Part shown: piece by piece, positions 10,932 to 22,488 of the stretch
How the letters are laid out: the number at the start of each line of letters is the position of its first letter
Position numbering within the stretch: the first letter of the stretch is position 1
Origin: Thunnus maccoyii
Taxonomy: Eukaryota; Chordata; Actinopteri; Scombriformes; Scombridae
Reading direction: 5' to 3'
Length of the DNA stretch: 64,000 bases
Assembly: GCF_910596095.1 (NCBI RefSeq)
Contig: NC_056544.1
Coordinates: 12,447,155-12,511,154, forward strand
Made by a program: the position numbers and the translations under genes
The notes under the pieces: model-generated
The model's database searches: none
What the model was told of the DNA's origin: nothing
Seen by the model: the letters and a program-made list of their open reading frames with translations, nothing else

Positions 10932-13900
10932 TTACAGGTATGTGGGCAGGTCCTTCTCCACCACCTGCAAAGAGAAATAAATAGAAATTAAATTTTTATA
11001 AAGTATCCTTTTTAGATAGTTTTCTTTCATTCTGTATTAAACAAACTATGAAACATAATGCAACAAATTTCAGAATAAACTCAACAGATCAAAAAATGGC
11101 AATGTGGAAAATAGAAACAGCTTGATGGTTTCCATAATGAAAACAAGGATAAGCTTTTGGCAAGTTGGACCCAGGATGGATGCAGCTACCTGCTTACAAA
11201 CTCAATGACATGTTACCAGTAAACTGTCCTAATATGGTGGTGTATTGGTATTCCTAATATTTTGCCCTCCTCATGTATGTTAATGGAGTGGACAAAATAT
11301 TAGGAACACCATTCAATATAATGCACTCCAGTACACAACCACCACCAACAACGACCTTAATAATAAACATAAATTGAGAATTATCAACTTTCTGACGATG
11401 TCAACAAAAACTGAAAATGTATAAGCTTCATAAAAGTAGAATTAATGGCAGATACAAATGTATTCTTATTACACAAAAATATAAATGATCTGCAAAATAA
11501 TCTAAACTAGGAACTGGGTAAGGTAGATATATAGTTTAAATGCAATAAATTATCCTTAAATATAAGCAAAACAAACCTCATTGTTTTGCACTCCAGAAAT
11601 CAAAATAATGTTGAACATGTTTGTTTAAAAATAAACAGTCAGGTTATGAAGAGAGTGAAGTCCAACAAATTCATCAGTTCATATTGATGATTTTTTAAAC
11701 TTTAAAAGGCCATATTAATGAAAAAAAAATTGTCCAAATGTGTTGGGTTTTTTTCCAAGTTGAGGCTTTTTCTTCCACTTGGAGCAATTTTAACCTTATA
11801 TCAGTCTTTATATGACCCCAATATAAATTACTATAACGTTATATGGTGCAATATTTTTCCTAGTTATCTTGAGACATACAGATTTTACAGAAGAAAGTTA
11901 TACATGCATATCATGGTCCAAGATAGGTGCTCACACTGATCCTCTTTTCCACAGCTACACTCTCCTGAAGCTTACTGAATGTAATATCTTTCACAATGCC
12001 TGTGTAATGTATAATGTTGTAGATATGCTCAACGACAGACTTTGTGACCTTATTCCGACTTACCTTCCCCCATACATATAAGACTAGAAAAAAAAGCATC
12101 CTATAAAAAGGGTAAGAAACATAAACTTAAATGTACAAGCTTTAATGTGGTTTGCAGAGGTCCACAGGTGTGGAATGAGCTCGAAAACACTATAAAAAAA
12201 TGTCACTGTCTGTGTCTGTTTTCAAAAATTAGGTAGCAGTTGCTACTAAAATATGTTGAAGCTTGAAAGCTTGAATACTATCTGCTCAGTGTCTGGGCCC
12301 CTATTCTCAAGCTTCAGATGGCTAATCAGGGTGTCCAATTTCACATATCTCTTTATGTCTTATACGTTTATACTTGTATTTTAACTGATTTGTGAATAAA
12401 CTGAAACTGAACGTTTTAAGTAAATAACTAGCAGGATACTATTGTATCTGCCAACATAATCTGAAAAGTGCTGCATTTCACAACAATGAGAAATATTCCC
12501 AAAAGCACAGTGAAAGCCACTTACGCTAGGATCATCTGTTGGGCCGTATCTCTTCACCACCTGTCCTTCTCTATTTATAAGGAACTGTTGAGGAATAAGA
12601 TGTGAAAATATTGGCACATGTATTCTTCATGCAGTTGTGGCAATATAATTATTAAAAGGAAAACTGACTGACAATGCTTCTTAAAAAGGAATAGTGCCAA
12701 TTATATTAGCAAATTACCTTTGTGAAGTTCCATTTGATGTTACTGTGAAGAGAGAGAGAGGGAAAAAAATTACAACACAATCTGTAGTATGATACTGATA
12801 TAGTAGCATTTAGTACTTACACAACTTTAATTGTCCTTTTAACACAGGCTCACTGTTAACTGTTTTACACTGGTTCTATGTTGTGGAACGGCCTTCTGCT
12901 AATACAGACAGCTGTTAAAAATGTGTTGATGTGTTTTTAGATTACAGGATTTTATTGTTTGGTTTAGGATGTTGGAAAAAAAGTGTTTTCACTAGTGGTG
13001 TAACGGAACATAGTTGAGCCGTGATCTCTATGGATCGCCACCCAAAGTAAACAAACTGCTGTAAGTACAAGTCATGGACAACAGTGTGTCACTGGGATTT
13101 TGAAAAGCAACAACCAAATCAGCATCCAATGGGTCCAAAGTGACATCTGCAAGTATGTTTACATGCCGGTTCATGTGCTGCAGCTGAGCAGCTAATTAGC
13201 TATCAAGCTGCTAACTGACATTCATGGTGCACTTTTCCCAGGTGAATGTTTGTTTGGTGGTCGTTCATCAAGCTGAGCTGCAGAACAAGACGTGTGTTCA
13301 TGTTTGTAAGTTATCATCAAGTTTTGATGACATGGCCTCAGGCTATTGTTTCATTCACTACCACATTTAAAGGAAGACGGTACCATGTTGCTAATTAATT
13401 AATTTAACAATTGAGTATTGAATATTTTATATGTTTTAAGATTTTTTTTAAACATTGGACATCTTGTATGTTGTTTTCATTTAACACCATGGGCAAAAGT
13501 TCCTTGTTTTAAGTGTTTTACAGAATAAATGGAAAGTAAAGTTACATTTTCCCCCCTACCCCCTCTTTTTTTTCTGCCTGATCCAAAAAATGATCCAATC
13601 TGTGACTCAAATTCATAATACGCTCCCAACCGTGTGTTCTGTGATCAGTTGCACCCCTAGTTTTCACTTTAACATGTTATCCCTTGGATTTTGTTTTTGC
13701 ATCTGTAATCCATAAATAAATAAGATCATCAGTGACCATGATAGCATGGTCAATGCTGTGGGAAAAAAAAGATTGTTTTGAAACCACAGCCAAAGCAAAG
13801 TAGAAACAAAAAGGAAGAAAGTGAAGTGACAAACGAAGTAACAGAAACTAAACAGGATGTGTGTTACACACAATGCAACCTTCCCATTCCAGGATTCACC

Positions 13901-16570
13901 CAATTACATGTATGGTCAGAACAGCCTTGTACCCCATCAGGACAACACAATGTGAAAAATGTACCTTCATTCTTCCTGAATTCTAAACAAAAGAGGTATT
14001 TTAAATAGTTCTAAATAAGATAAAGTATAATAAAAACTTATTTATACTTAGCATCTTCTTGGCATTACAGTTTTGAAATGTAACCACCTGCTACTGCTTT
14101 CTGTTTTTTTCCCAAATCTGGTATCCTGTTTTTGTAGTTTTGGCCACCATTCCCATCAGTTATGGTTACATTTTAGTCACTAACTTTAATGCTGAGATAT
14201 AAAAAGGACATGGCGACTCTCAGCTTCACAAGACTTGACAAAACATTCAAAGTCAGAATATACTAAAATGAAATTTGTAATTAAATTTTCTACAGAACAT
14301 GCCACATAAGAAGTAGGACCTAATATATTCTATGAATTTCTAACCAATGATTGACTACTCAACTCAAAGGAAAAACACCTGACTGTTTCATTCATGTTCC
14401 ACTCAGGGCTCTCACTCATTTTTTTGTGTACAATGTCATGAACTTTTTCGTTTAATTGGTGGGATAAATACACAATAACTTACTTTCCCAGAAGTCCCTT
14501 GCCTTTAGGCTGAGCCTTCATCCACTTCCACAGAGGGTGAGCATTGTCTCCATTCACCTCAATCTTACTGAAGAGGTCAAACTCTGCATTGTAACCCTTT
14601 GCAAACTCTTTAATCTCTGCGTCAGTCCCCGGCTCCTGGATCACACACAAAAAAAAATTCAAGTTAGAAAACTGGAAATATAGGTATTGCTACTTACCTG
14701 ATAACTGGCACCACTGTAATTAACATACAAGTTGTGCTAAAGCTGAGAATATATAGTGTTTATATACTATGTGTTGCATGGGGTTATGTTACCAAAATCT
14801 TGGGAGTTATGAGTACAACAACTATCCAGGAATATATCTAAAATATGCCACAATCCAACTTGCATGCTTGTGTGCAAAAAATGAATTATTTTAACAATTG
14901 CCTTCCCTTTATTTAAAATTAAGAACAGTGAGATGGAGGGAAGGTTTAGAATGTACTTGTTGTACAGCAGTAATGGAAACAACACACTTGTGATACTGCA
15001 CAAAAACAAACACAGCTGTTATCATCAGGTTATTTTAAGTTACCTGTCCTCCAAATTGGTTGCATGGGAAGCCCATGATGCGTAAACCTTTCTCAGCGTA
15101 GGAGGCGTGCATTCCCGCTAGCTGAGTGTAGTTTACCTTGGTCTTTCCTCATTTAGAGGCTACATTTACGATGATGCAGACATACCCTCTGGCAGAGAAA
15201 ATCAGAATGAAACAGACATCAGACAGAAAAAAAAAAAAAAAAAATCTACAAAATACTTCTTCCAAATTTGTGTGTAATTTTAATTTGAGAGGATACATAT
15301 ATATTTACTTGTATTTCTCAAGAGACACCTCGTTGCCATCAATATCCTTGGCAGAGAACTCATAGATTGACTTGGCACTCTGCCAATCAGTCACCTGTGC
15401 ACACTGCATAGAGGTAAAGAACAGAAATTGCAGGTGAATGTTTGATGGATTAAGATTGCTGAAGATAGAGGGCTAAGGTCCATGAAAACAAACCAAAGAG
15501 CAAAAGTATGCTCCACCCCAAAGAAAGAAAAAAAAAGATGAATCAGATAAACTGGGGGAAAAAACAAGGAAGTTAACCGTTGCTCTTACTACTCAGTGCA
15601 CTTTGTCATGATTCATGCCCACACCCTAAACCCCACATGAAGGACAGGTTTAGGATGGAAAAAACACACAAAAAGTGATATGCAGCAGATTAAAAGTAAT
15701 CAATTTAGTGGATCTGATAGTTCATGTTAAGCGAATGGTGACTTGCTGCACCTTACTTATTGGCTAAAAAAAAAAAAAGGAAATGAAAGGCTAATACATA
15801 ATCTGTTTTAACATTACGTAACATAGCAGATTTTTAACGTGAGAGATAAAGTGTAAAATAAAAAAAAAATAATTTAATAAAAGTAAAAGGAAAATAATCA
15901 AAATTAAATAACAGACACATAAGAATCAGAAATATACAACCAAAACAAGGAAACAGATAGTAAAGATTGAAGAAGTTGTTTGTGAGGAAAGCATGTGTTG
16001 TTAACAGTAATTTAAAAAATTAAAAACCAAACATTAACATTAAAGCGCCAGTACAACTGTGTTAATTGTAGATTGGTTTTGTAGATTATTATCAGCAACT
16101 TTAGCGGGACCTTTATCCATTATACTAACGCTAACGTTACCGCACAGCCAGCTATCAACAGTCACATTGACGGAGCAGAAAAAGCCCAGAAATTTAACTT
16201 GAGTTTGCTCACTCTAACTTGAAGCCTGAAGCGTTATTAAAATACCACCGTAAAACGTTTGACGCCCATAATGGTGGCCATTATGCCTCAGTCTTTGGCG
16301 CATTTCAAGCTAACGTTATTTGAAAGAAGACGAGCTGCATCGACATCGGACCCATTTCTGCGTTGCACCTCATTTAAAAATAGAAATCTCAGAGCTGACC
16401 TACATGTTGTTCAGCGAGTAGACAGCAGTAGACAGATGAATGGTTTTAATGACAGCACACGTGAACAGGTAGAAATGTATAATCGTATTTTATGTACGTA
16501 CCATGGCTCTCAGGTATCCTCTGCTCCCCACCAGTCCCAACAGCACTGCGCTTGGTCTCAAGAGCCACAT
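10932..16570 (-). CDS. gpx4: Phospholipid hydroperoxide glutathione peroxidase 4 (selenoprotein), complete, 7 exons
   Basis: GPX4 reduces phospholipid hydroperoxides with glutathione and is the central suppressor of ferroptosis. Coding exons on the minus strand are 16502-16570, 15309-15403, 15044-15188, 14484-14635, 12718-12742, 12525-12584 and 10932-10964. All borders are AG/GT, the phases agree, and the total is 579 bp, giving 192 residues plus stop (human long form 197). The tetrad is complete: Sec68 (TGA in NVASK-U-GKT), Gln103 in NQFGGQ, Trp158 and Asn159 in IKWNF. The C-terminus [10 protein letters not shown] is typical of the family. Exon 1 encodes a short arginine-containing, hydrophobic leader starting MWLLRPS, likely a mitochondrial presequence, and ends exactly on a second in-frame ATG (RAM|CAQ) that could start the cytosolic form. 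A SECIS hairpin lies about 80 bases past the stop; a possible AATAAA is at 10479-10484. Software that treats TGA as a stop would truncate this gene. The a/b duplicate is not resolved. Confidence 0.96.
11245..11312. repeat. Hairpin-forming palindromic repeat in gpx4 intron 6
   Basis: The arms GGTATTCCTAATATTTTG (about 11247-11264) and CAAAATATTAGGAACACC (about 11293-11310) are near-perfect inverted copies around a spacer of about 28 bp, with pairing extending inward (CCCTCC/GGAGTGG). This palindrome is familiar from fish genomes as a MITE-like repeat. In the gpx4 pre-mRNA it would form a long hairpin. Confidence 0.7.
11700..12420 (+). mobile_element. Degenerate non-LTR retrotransposon (LINE) 3' end, antisense in gpx4 intron 6
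   Basis: The plus-strand frames show the C-terminal region of a LINE reverse transcriptase. Order: [36 protein letters not shown], then in another frame [14 protein letters not shown], and then [15 protein letters not shown] near 12155-12200, before a 3' UTR ending GAATAAACTGAAACTGAA. The typical family wording is SLIYPYLTYCNIVWGNTY, HTDPLF and RGPxxWNxLP. It is broken by frameshifts and stops, 5'-truncated and inactive. It lies opposite in sense to gpx4. Confidence 0.78.
12993..13659. mobile_element. Non-autonomous hAT element (MITE) with perfect 8-bp target-site duplication, in gpx4 intron 4
   Basis: The left end TAGTGGTGTAAC (12993-13004) and right end GTTGCACCCCTA (13648-13659) are imperfect inverted repeats (10 of 12). 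They are flanked on both sides by the identical 8-mer GTTTTCAC (12985-12992 and 13660-13667). Eight-base duplications and such ends fit the hAT superfamily. The 667-bp element has no transposase frame. A related truncated copy is at 60630-60834. Confidence 0.85.
15149..15151 (-). other. gpx4: Selenocysteine (UGA) recoding codon of gpx4
   Basis: The minus strand reads GCC TCT AAA TGA GGA AAG ACC, i.e. ASK-Sec-GKT, at the conserved active site of the glutathione peroxidase family. The reading frame continues through this TGA for 35 more codons to a good splice donor. The downstream SECIS supports decoding as selenocysteine rather than termination. Confidence 0.96.
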
Positions 16571-16605
16571 GCTGGTCACGCTGACGTCACTTTCACGTGA
16601 CCAGT
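16571..16605 (-). promoter_or_regulatory. Probable gpx4 core regulatory sites: CRE palindrome and CACGTG E-box
   Basis: Immediately upstream of the long-form ATG are a full CRE palindrome TGACGTCA (16582-16589) and TCACGTGA (16593-16600), a CACGTG E-box resembling USF/MiT (CLEAR-like) sites. No TATA box is evident. The sites are only 12-30 bp from the start codon, so they are either in a very short 5' UTR or around the transcription start. Binding is inferred from motif identity only. Confidence 0.45.
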
Positions 16606-16708
16606 AAGCCTCGCCCACTAGCGGGAAGCTCAGCACTGCTTACGTGCACCTGCAATCGCCTCTTTAATTATATCAATCACATTTTCCTTTCAAATCATTA
16701 ACAGTGAT

Positions 16709-16918
16709 TTGGTATTGAACAACCTGATACTCCTGGCGAAAACCCCCTTTTTTCCTGATTTTAGAAGGGACTTTGTGGACAATCATCTCAGTGCTTTGAG
16801 ACTAAGAAAACATGCAAAGTCTCTCCTCACAGCTTATGAAGAACTGAAAATATATAATAGAGCAACTATGGAAGAGTGCAGGCTTATTATTATTATTTTT
16901 TTAAATAATTTGTTTTAA
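16709..16918 (+). mobile_element. Possible L1-type LINE remnant
   Basis: An open frame includes LNNLILLAKTPFF followed by a helical, charged stretch, which resembles the far C-terminal segment of fish L1-like ORF2 proteins (usually LNxxILLAKFxIHKCK). The resemblance is limited to one short block, so the call is tentative. It lies about 100 bp upstream of the gpx4 promoter. Confidence 0.3.
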
Positions 16919-17059
16919 ATATATATTTATTTTCTATTATTATATTATTGCACTCGTCCTCATTGGAAAAAAATCAGAATCTATGAATGCAAATGTTTGT
17001 ATGTAAACGTCCATAAAGATAAATCAATAAACAAGACATTCCTTATTTCAATGAAAGAT

Positions 17060-17195
17060 TCATTCTGGGTTTATGTGCACTGAGAGTTTCAAGTTTTCTA
17101 TGAAGCAGATGAAGGTGAAAACAGCCTGTAGCATCAAACACACATACATGCGTCATTCTGCACAGTGAAGGTCAAACATCCAAGTGAAGTACAAA
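17060..17195 (+). repeat. Internally deleted copy of dispersed repeat family A
   Basis: Contains TATGTGCACTGAGAGTTTCAAG and CATTCTGCACAGTGAAGGTC, both found in the fuller copies at 17250-17760, 35150-35460 and 37015-37400, but lacks the sequence normally between them. Confidence 0.6.
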
Positions 17196-17249
17196 TCTTA
17201 ATTTATTCATTTTTAATTTATTTATTCATTTGTTATATATATTTTTTGA

Positions 17250-17765
17250 GCATAGCGGCAACTTGGCAACTTAAAGATCCCTTCCAGACATGTTTTAAGA
17301 TGTATGTAAAATACACTACTTTGAATAATAATTTGTGTCTGATATGGTTTTTCCGGAAAAAAAAGTTATCTTATTAAAATTCTTAAAATGACATCTGTTC
17401 CTTCTCCTTCACTAAAACCTCCAGAATCTAGAAATATGCAAATATATTTGATCTCAAAAGTGCTGGACACAAGATGTCTCCTACTTCACTGTAAAGTCAT
17501 TTCTCAGTGTTTGTGCACTGGAGGCATCAAGTTTCCACATCACACTGGTGTAAGTTTTTTATTGGACCAGAATTGACTTCCAAACTATTTGTGATGTCAT
17601 AAATCCTATTTGCAGGCCCACCCCTTAAAACAAAGTTGAAAGCAGATGAATGTGAAAACAAACTCTGCGCATACATCATTATGCACAGTGAAGCTTAAAC
17701 ATTCAACATTCAACAAGAGGCAAACACATTTTTGAGTGGAGGGAGACTTTAAAACTTTGCTGTTT
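17250..17765 (+). repeat. Dispersed repeat family A, fullest copy
   Basis: The order of landmarks is GATCCCTTCCAGACATGTTT, TTGGACCAGAATTGACTTCC, TGTGATGTCATAAATC, GGCCCACCCCTTAAAA, GCAGATGAATGTGAAAACA, GCGCATACATCATTATGCAC and ACACATTTTTGAGTGGAGG. The same order recurs in two other places in the window. The wording is familiar from percomorph genomes. I see neither a coding frame nor clear terminal inverted repeats, so the class is unknown. Confidence 0.75.
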
Positions 17766-20700
17766 TCCATTTCAGAAATTTAAAAATTTCTTCTTATTTT
17801 TAATTAGACATTTCACAATATCCATTTGTCATTTCAATGTCAAATTTTCTTTTTTCTTTCCTTTTACTTTTAACGCTTAACTATGATGAAGTTCAGTTTA
17901 TTAATACTTAAGTTACCTTTTTTCTTTTCCATTTGTTTTTTAACTTTAACTCGGTAAAATTATCCTCCATACTTGGGGGCTGCACAACAAGTTTTGAACA
18001 CAACATTTATCAATTCTTGACATATCTTATAAAGTTGATTTGTCATATGTGTTTGTCGTTGCAAACTGTTTCACACTCAGCAGACACAGTTAGTAGTTTG
18101 GAATGTAAGTCCAGTAGTCGGCCTACCCTATAGTGAGTTACTTCATTAATTACTGTCACTCATAAGTATAACAGTTGCAGATCATAAGTCAGTCAAGTAT
18201 GTCTGGCAGTCAAAACTAAAACAATCACATAACAGACCTATTGATCACTGATCATGCCTACTTCTCAGTACCATCATTAGTCACATGCTGGCTGTAGCAT
18301 TGCAGTAACACTTTGATATGTTCAGTATGAGATTTTCCTGACATTTTTCCCTTTATTTATTAGCTGCCCTAGGAAATATAGTGAGAGAGACAGGGGGGGA
18401 TGGCACTCAACAAAGGTCCCCAGCCTTCAGGTAAAATATCTGAACACAACAATTAACTGCTGCGTAAGTTATTATTAACACATTACCTTTTGTCCCCTTT
18501 AGCTTAGATTTTTCAGTGTTTGATATAGTGTATGTAAATTCCCATCTACTTTTTGTGAATGTAAACACAAATGCATTCAATTTCACTGTTTGCTAATTAA
18601 AAGAAAATGTGAAGTTAATGAAATAATTAGATTTCTATCACACTTTTCTTCTGCGGATCTGTAGAAACAACCACATAAGATGTGTAGACAAAAGACTATT
18701 TAAAATAAAATTATCATAACATTGAACACAGTATGTATTGAATGCAATCAAAAGGAGATTGAGCTGATGTACAGCATATCTATCTCATTAATTGCCTTAC
18801 ATCTGCTGATCTGCCTGAAGTAATTTCACTTTTTAAATCAAACATGGTAACTGGTCTTTGTATTCCTCAAAATAAAACAGCCAGCACCAAAAGTCTGAAA
18901 CTATGACTAAGCATCAAAAGTGGAGAAAAGTAGTATTGATCCTAATAAAAGGCATATGACAGTGACAGACTTTCCTCTCTCTCATAGCAGCGTGAGGTTT
19001 GTGATCACACAGGGGAGCAACATGTGATATTACTTAAGGACATTTGACTTCTTGTCTAAACATGTTTGTGCAACTGGAAAGAGTCAGCTGCCATGGAAAC
19101 ATCGGAGAACAACAGAGGGCAGGTGTACACACCCATACATATTTAACGAAAGGCAAATGATGCACACTTATCTGCCCTGTACATTTGACTCCATGATAAA
19201 TACTGGCACTCTCGATTCAAAGTGTGTAACAAAGAGGGGAGACAAACCAGGTTTAACTGATATTGAATGTTTTATTTTAAATAAACATTTACAAAAAGAT
19301 AAGCATGTGATGAGAGTATCAGCTGCATCAGTAGTGTAAGGATATGTGAGAAATGCGTGCGTGAGAGTGTAGAATGCAGCAAAACTGTCAAACAAACCAG
19401 AACATGGAGATGTGGCGCCCACAGAGCAGGATGAATAAGCCTGGTAGAGGCCAGACAGCTGCCACCACTTCAGGCTAACACCCCTCAGCTGCAGACTCCT
19501 GAAGGACATCATACTGTAGGTGAAAATCCTGCAGACAGAGAGTGAGGGACATAACACTGTACTGAAGTGTTACATTTACACTGGCAATATTCTAACATTT
19601 GCTCACCTTTGTGGGTCAATACATTTCATCTTAACTTATACATACACTACTGTACATAAACACATTCAAATACAGTAAGCAGGGGTATTTTTTTAAAAGT
19701 ATGTTTTAATATTTATTGTCTAAGTGAACATCTCATGGACCACTGGATATCTTCAGACTTCTGCAGCAGGTATATGCACATGCAAGACTGAGGACACCTG
19801 ACTTTTATAAAGCAGCTTTTATAAAGCAACAAGCAGCACTTTTGTTATTGTATATTTATTGTAGCTTTTTGCATGCTCCAAATTATGCCACAACATCACT
19901 TTTGCTGTGGTGTCTGCATTAAGATTAAAAACTGGTACACGAACCTCAAAACCTAACTGCATTAAAGTGGCCAGCTCACTACCTGTAGTTTCATTGTTCT
20001 TCCAATAGAGGGCACTATCTAACAGTAGGAGAGATTGCTACATAGATATAGTAATGTTCATGTCTCCAGATTTATTTGAGAAAGAAGGATGAGACTGAGA
20101 CTTCTAGATAGATGCATTTGGAATTCTGTGAAGACTGAAGGCAGTTTTATAGGATACCATGTCAGATATACAGTATACTGCACAAGATCATAGAATAGAT
20201 TACAATCTAAAGTATGTATATTCTCAGTGATAAACTTAATGCATTGTGTATGGATCAGATTTACTAGGTTCTGTGTTATAGTTCAGTTTTTGTGTAGAGG
20301 TGATTTTTGTACCAAAGTTTGGCTTGCTCATGGCTGTGCAAAGTTACTCCAGTTTGAGAATTACAGGTGTGTGTAATATGAGATTTTGGACATGCTTTCC
20401 TCTTACATGGGTTTATTCATAACCAATTTTTTCTTTTCACCATATTAAAATTAGGCCAAGGACTTACTCTCACATCCTTGTTCTGGGGCAGTGCTTTGAA
20501 ATAGACTTGGGTGCTCTGATGTCAGAATGGTGGCACAATTAAAGTCCCCATCAGCATCTTCCTTCTTTAATTGGATGAATTCCCTGTTGAAATGGATATT
20601 GGAGTGGGACATAACACACAAAGGAATCACTTAAAGGTGTAAACCAACAGGTTATCAGTTGAAGGGAAAGGAGAATGGTTCATTTATCGGTTGTAATCTT

Positions 20701-22417
20701 TACTTTTGCATTACTAGTATATTTTGTATTAAGGCATGTTGAAGTGTTAGTGTACCATTAAGCACAATCAATTGTTCAGAGGAGATAAATAAGAGAAGAA
20801 AAGTCACATGTAATTTCATGGAAACCTTAATTTCACCATTATAAACTAAATATTTAATATATTTATTTAATATAATTCCAGGTGTGAATGTGATCAGGGT
20901 GTTCCTGAAAAGTAAAAAAAAATAAATAAATAAAAAAAATATTTCCACACTGATTACAGCTAATGAAAGGTTGCATTTTTTTGGTATGACTCACATGACT
21001 TTGGTCAGTACAGTTTAAATGCCATAAGACCCCATCTTCACTGTGGTTTTTAAAAACTAAATGATTTGACCAAACTGACATGCCACACTGTTCTGCAATG
21101 TTTGGAATATGAGGGCAAATGACTTCCTGGGATAATTAAAGGGATGCTTCATGTGGACCTCTCCCTGTTAGTGGAGGCAGTGGGCCATTTGCCCTCTAAC
21201 ATACACATGCATACTGGCATGCACAGCATGTGTGTTTGGGTGATGTGGAGGTCATGTCTGCTGAGGAAGAGGCTTTTAATTAGGGTATGACAAAACACAG
21301 AATCCACCACAGGTTTGCACCCGAAACATCAAGTTCAAAGCCCCTAATTAAACACCTCACATATAGCCAATTAAAAATCAAAGCAAAGGGTTTCTAGACA
21401 TCTGCACAATCAATGCAAGTGTGTATGTGTGTGGATGTATGTATGTGGGGAACAGTAGGGGGTAGACGCTGTAATTAGTTGCTGCTGTGCCTGCATTGTC
21501 AGAGTGTATGTGTATGAAATAATACAGTAGATTTTTGTGGGTCTTTTACTCCCAGCTGTACCAATAAGAAGAATTCTTTAATTACCTCACATGAACTATA
21601 CAGAACAACTCTTAAATCTATGACATTACGTTGTGAAATTGAGAAAATGTATTGTGCAATGCATCATGTTTGACATAGGTATATCATCCTGATAACTATA
21701 TAACAGACTAGATGTCACTTGAAAACTCAAAGAAGTAAATTTTATTTTTTTGTTTCTTTACTTTATCTCTGCTCTATGGTTATAATGTAATGACCTGCTC
21801 CCATCTGAAGCAGCTGTTATCGGTCAAATAATCAAAGATTATGTCATACAGGTTGCAGGCACATGGAGGGAAAAGACAGACGTTACTAAACAAAATAAGG
21901 ACATGATGAAACTAAATAATTATTGCGCATTCTGCAGCATAATATCATTTTAAGATAAAAAAAAAGGGACAAAAAAACATCTCTATGTTAACAAAATAAG
22001 CAAACAACAAATACAAGCATGTGAAATTTAGGGTTGAGAGTATGCATATTTTCATTCCAATCAAACACAGCCGGTACAGAATATGGTTGCATACAGGACA
22101 TGGTTTCCTCTGATCTACATATCTGAGAAATAGCTGCACATACATCATGCTGTAATGAATGTCGGGACCTTTTCCAAGCCGCACATTGCTGTTGTTGCCA
22201 TTTTTTCATCAAAGTTACTAGGTCATACACCAGAGAGCCAGTTAACCCTGCCTAAATGATGAGAAAACGCATTTGTGAAAAAGCAGACCATAATGAATAG
22301 GAAGAGATGGAAAACACAGAAAAACAAACAAGTTTCATATTAAAAAAAACAAAAAACAACTGTTGCCTAGAAACAACCTCTGCTAAACCTGACTCCCCCA
22401 ACCACCCCACCCCCCAC

Positions 22418-22488
<71 letters not shown>

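Noticed and set aside
14480-14662. Isolated 60-codon frame as a separate small gene
   Set aside because: It is exon 4 of gpx4 with intron sequence on both sides.
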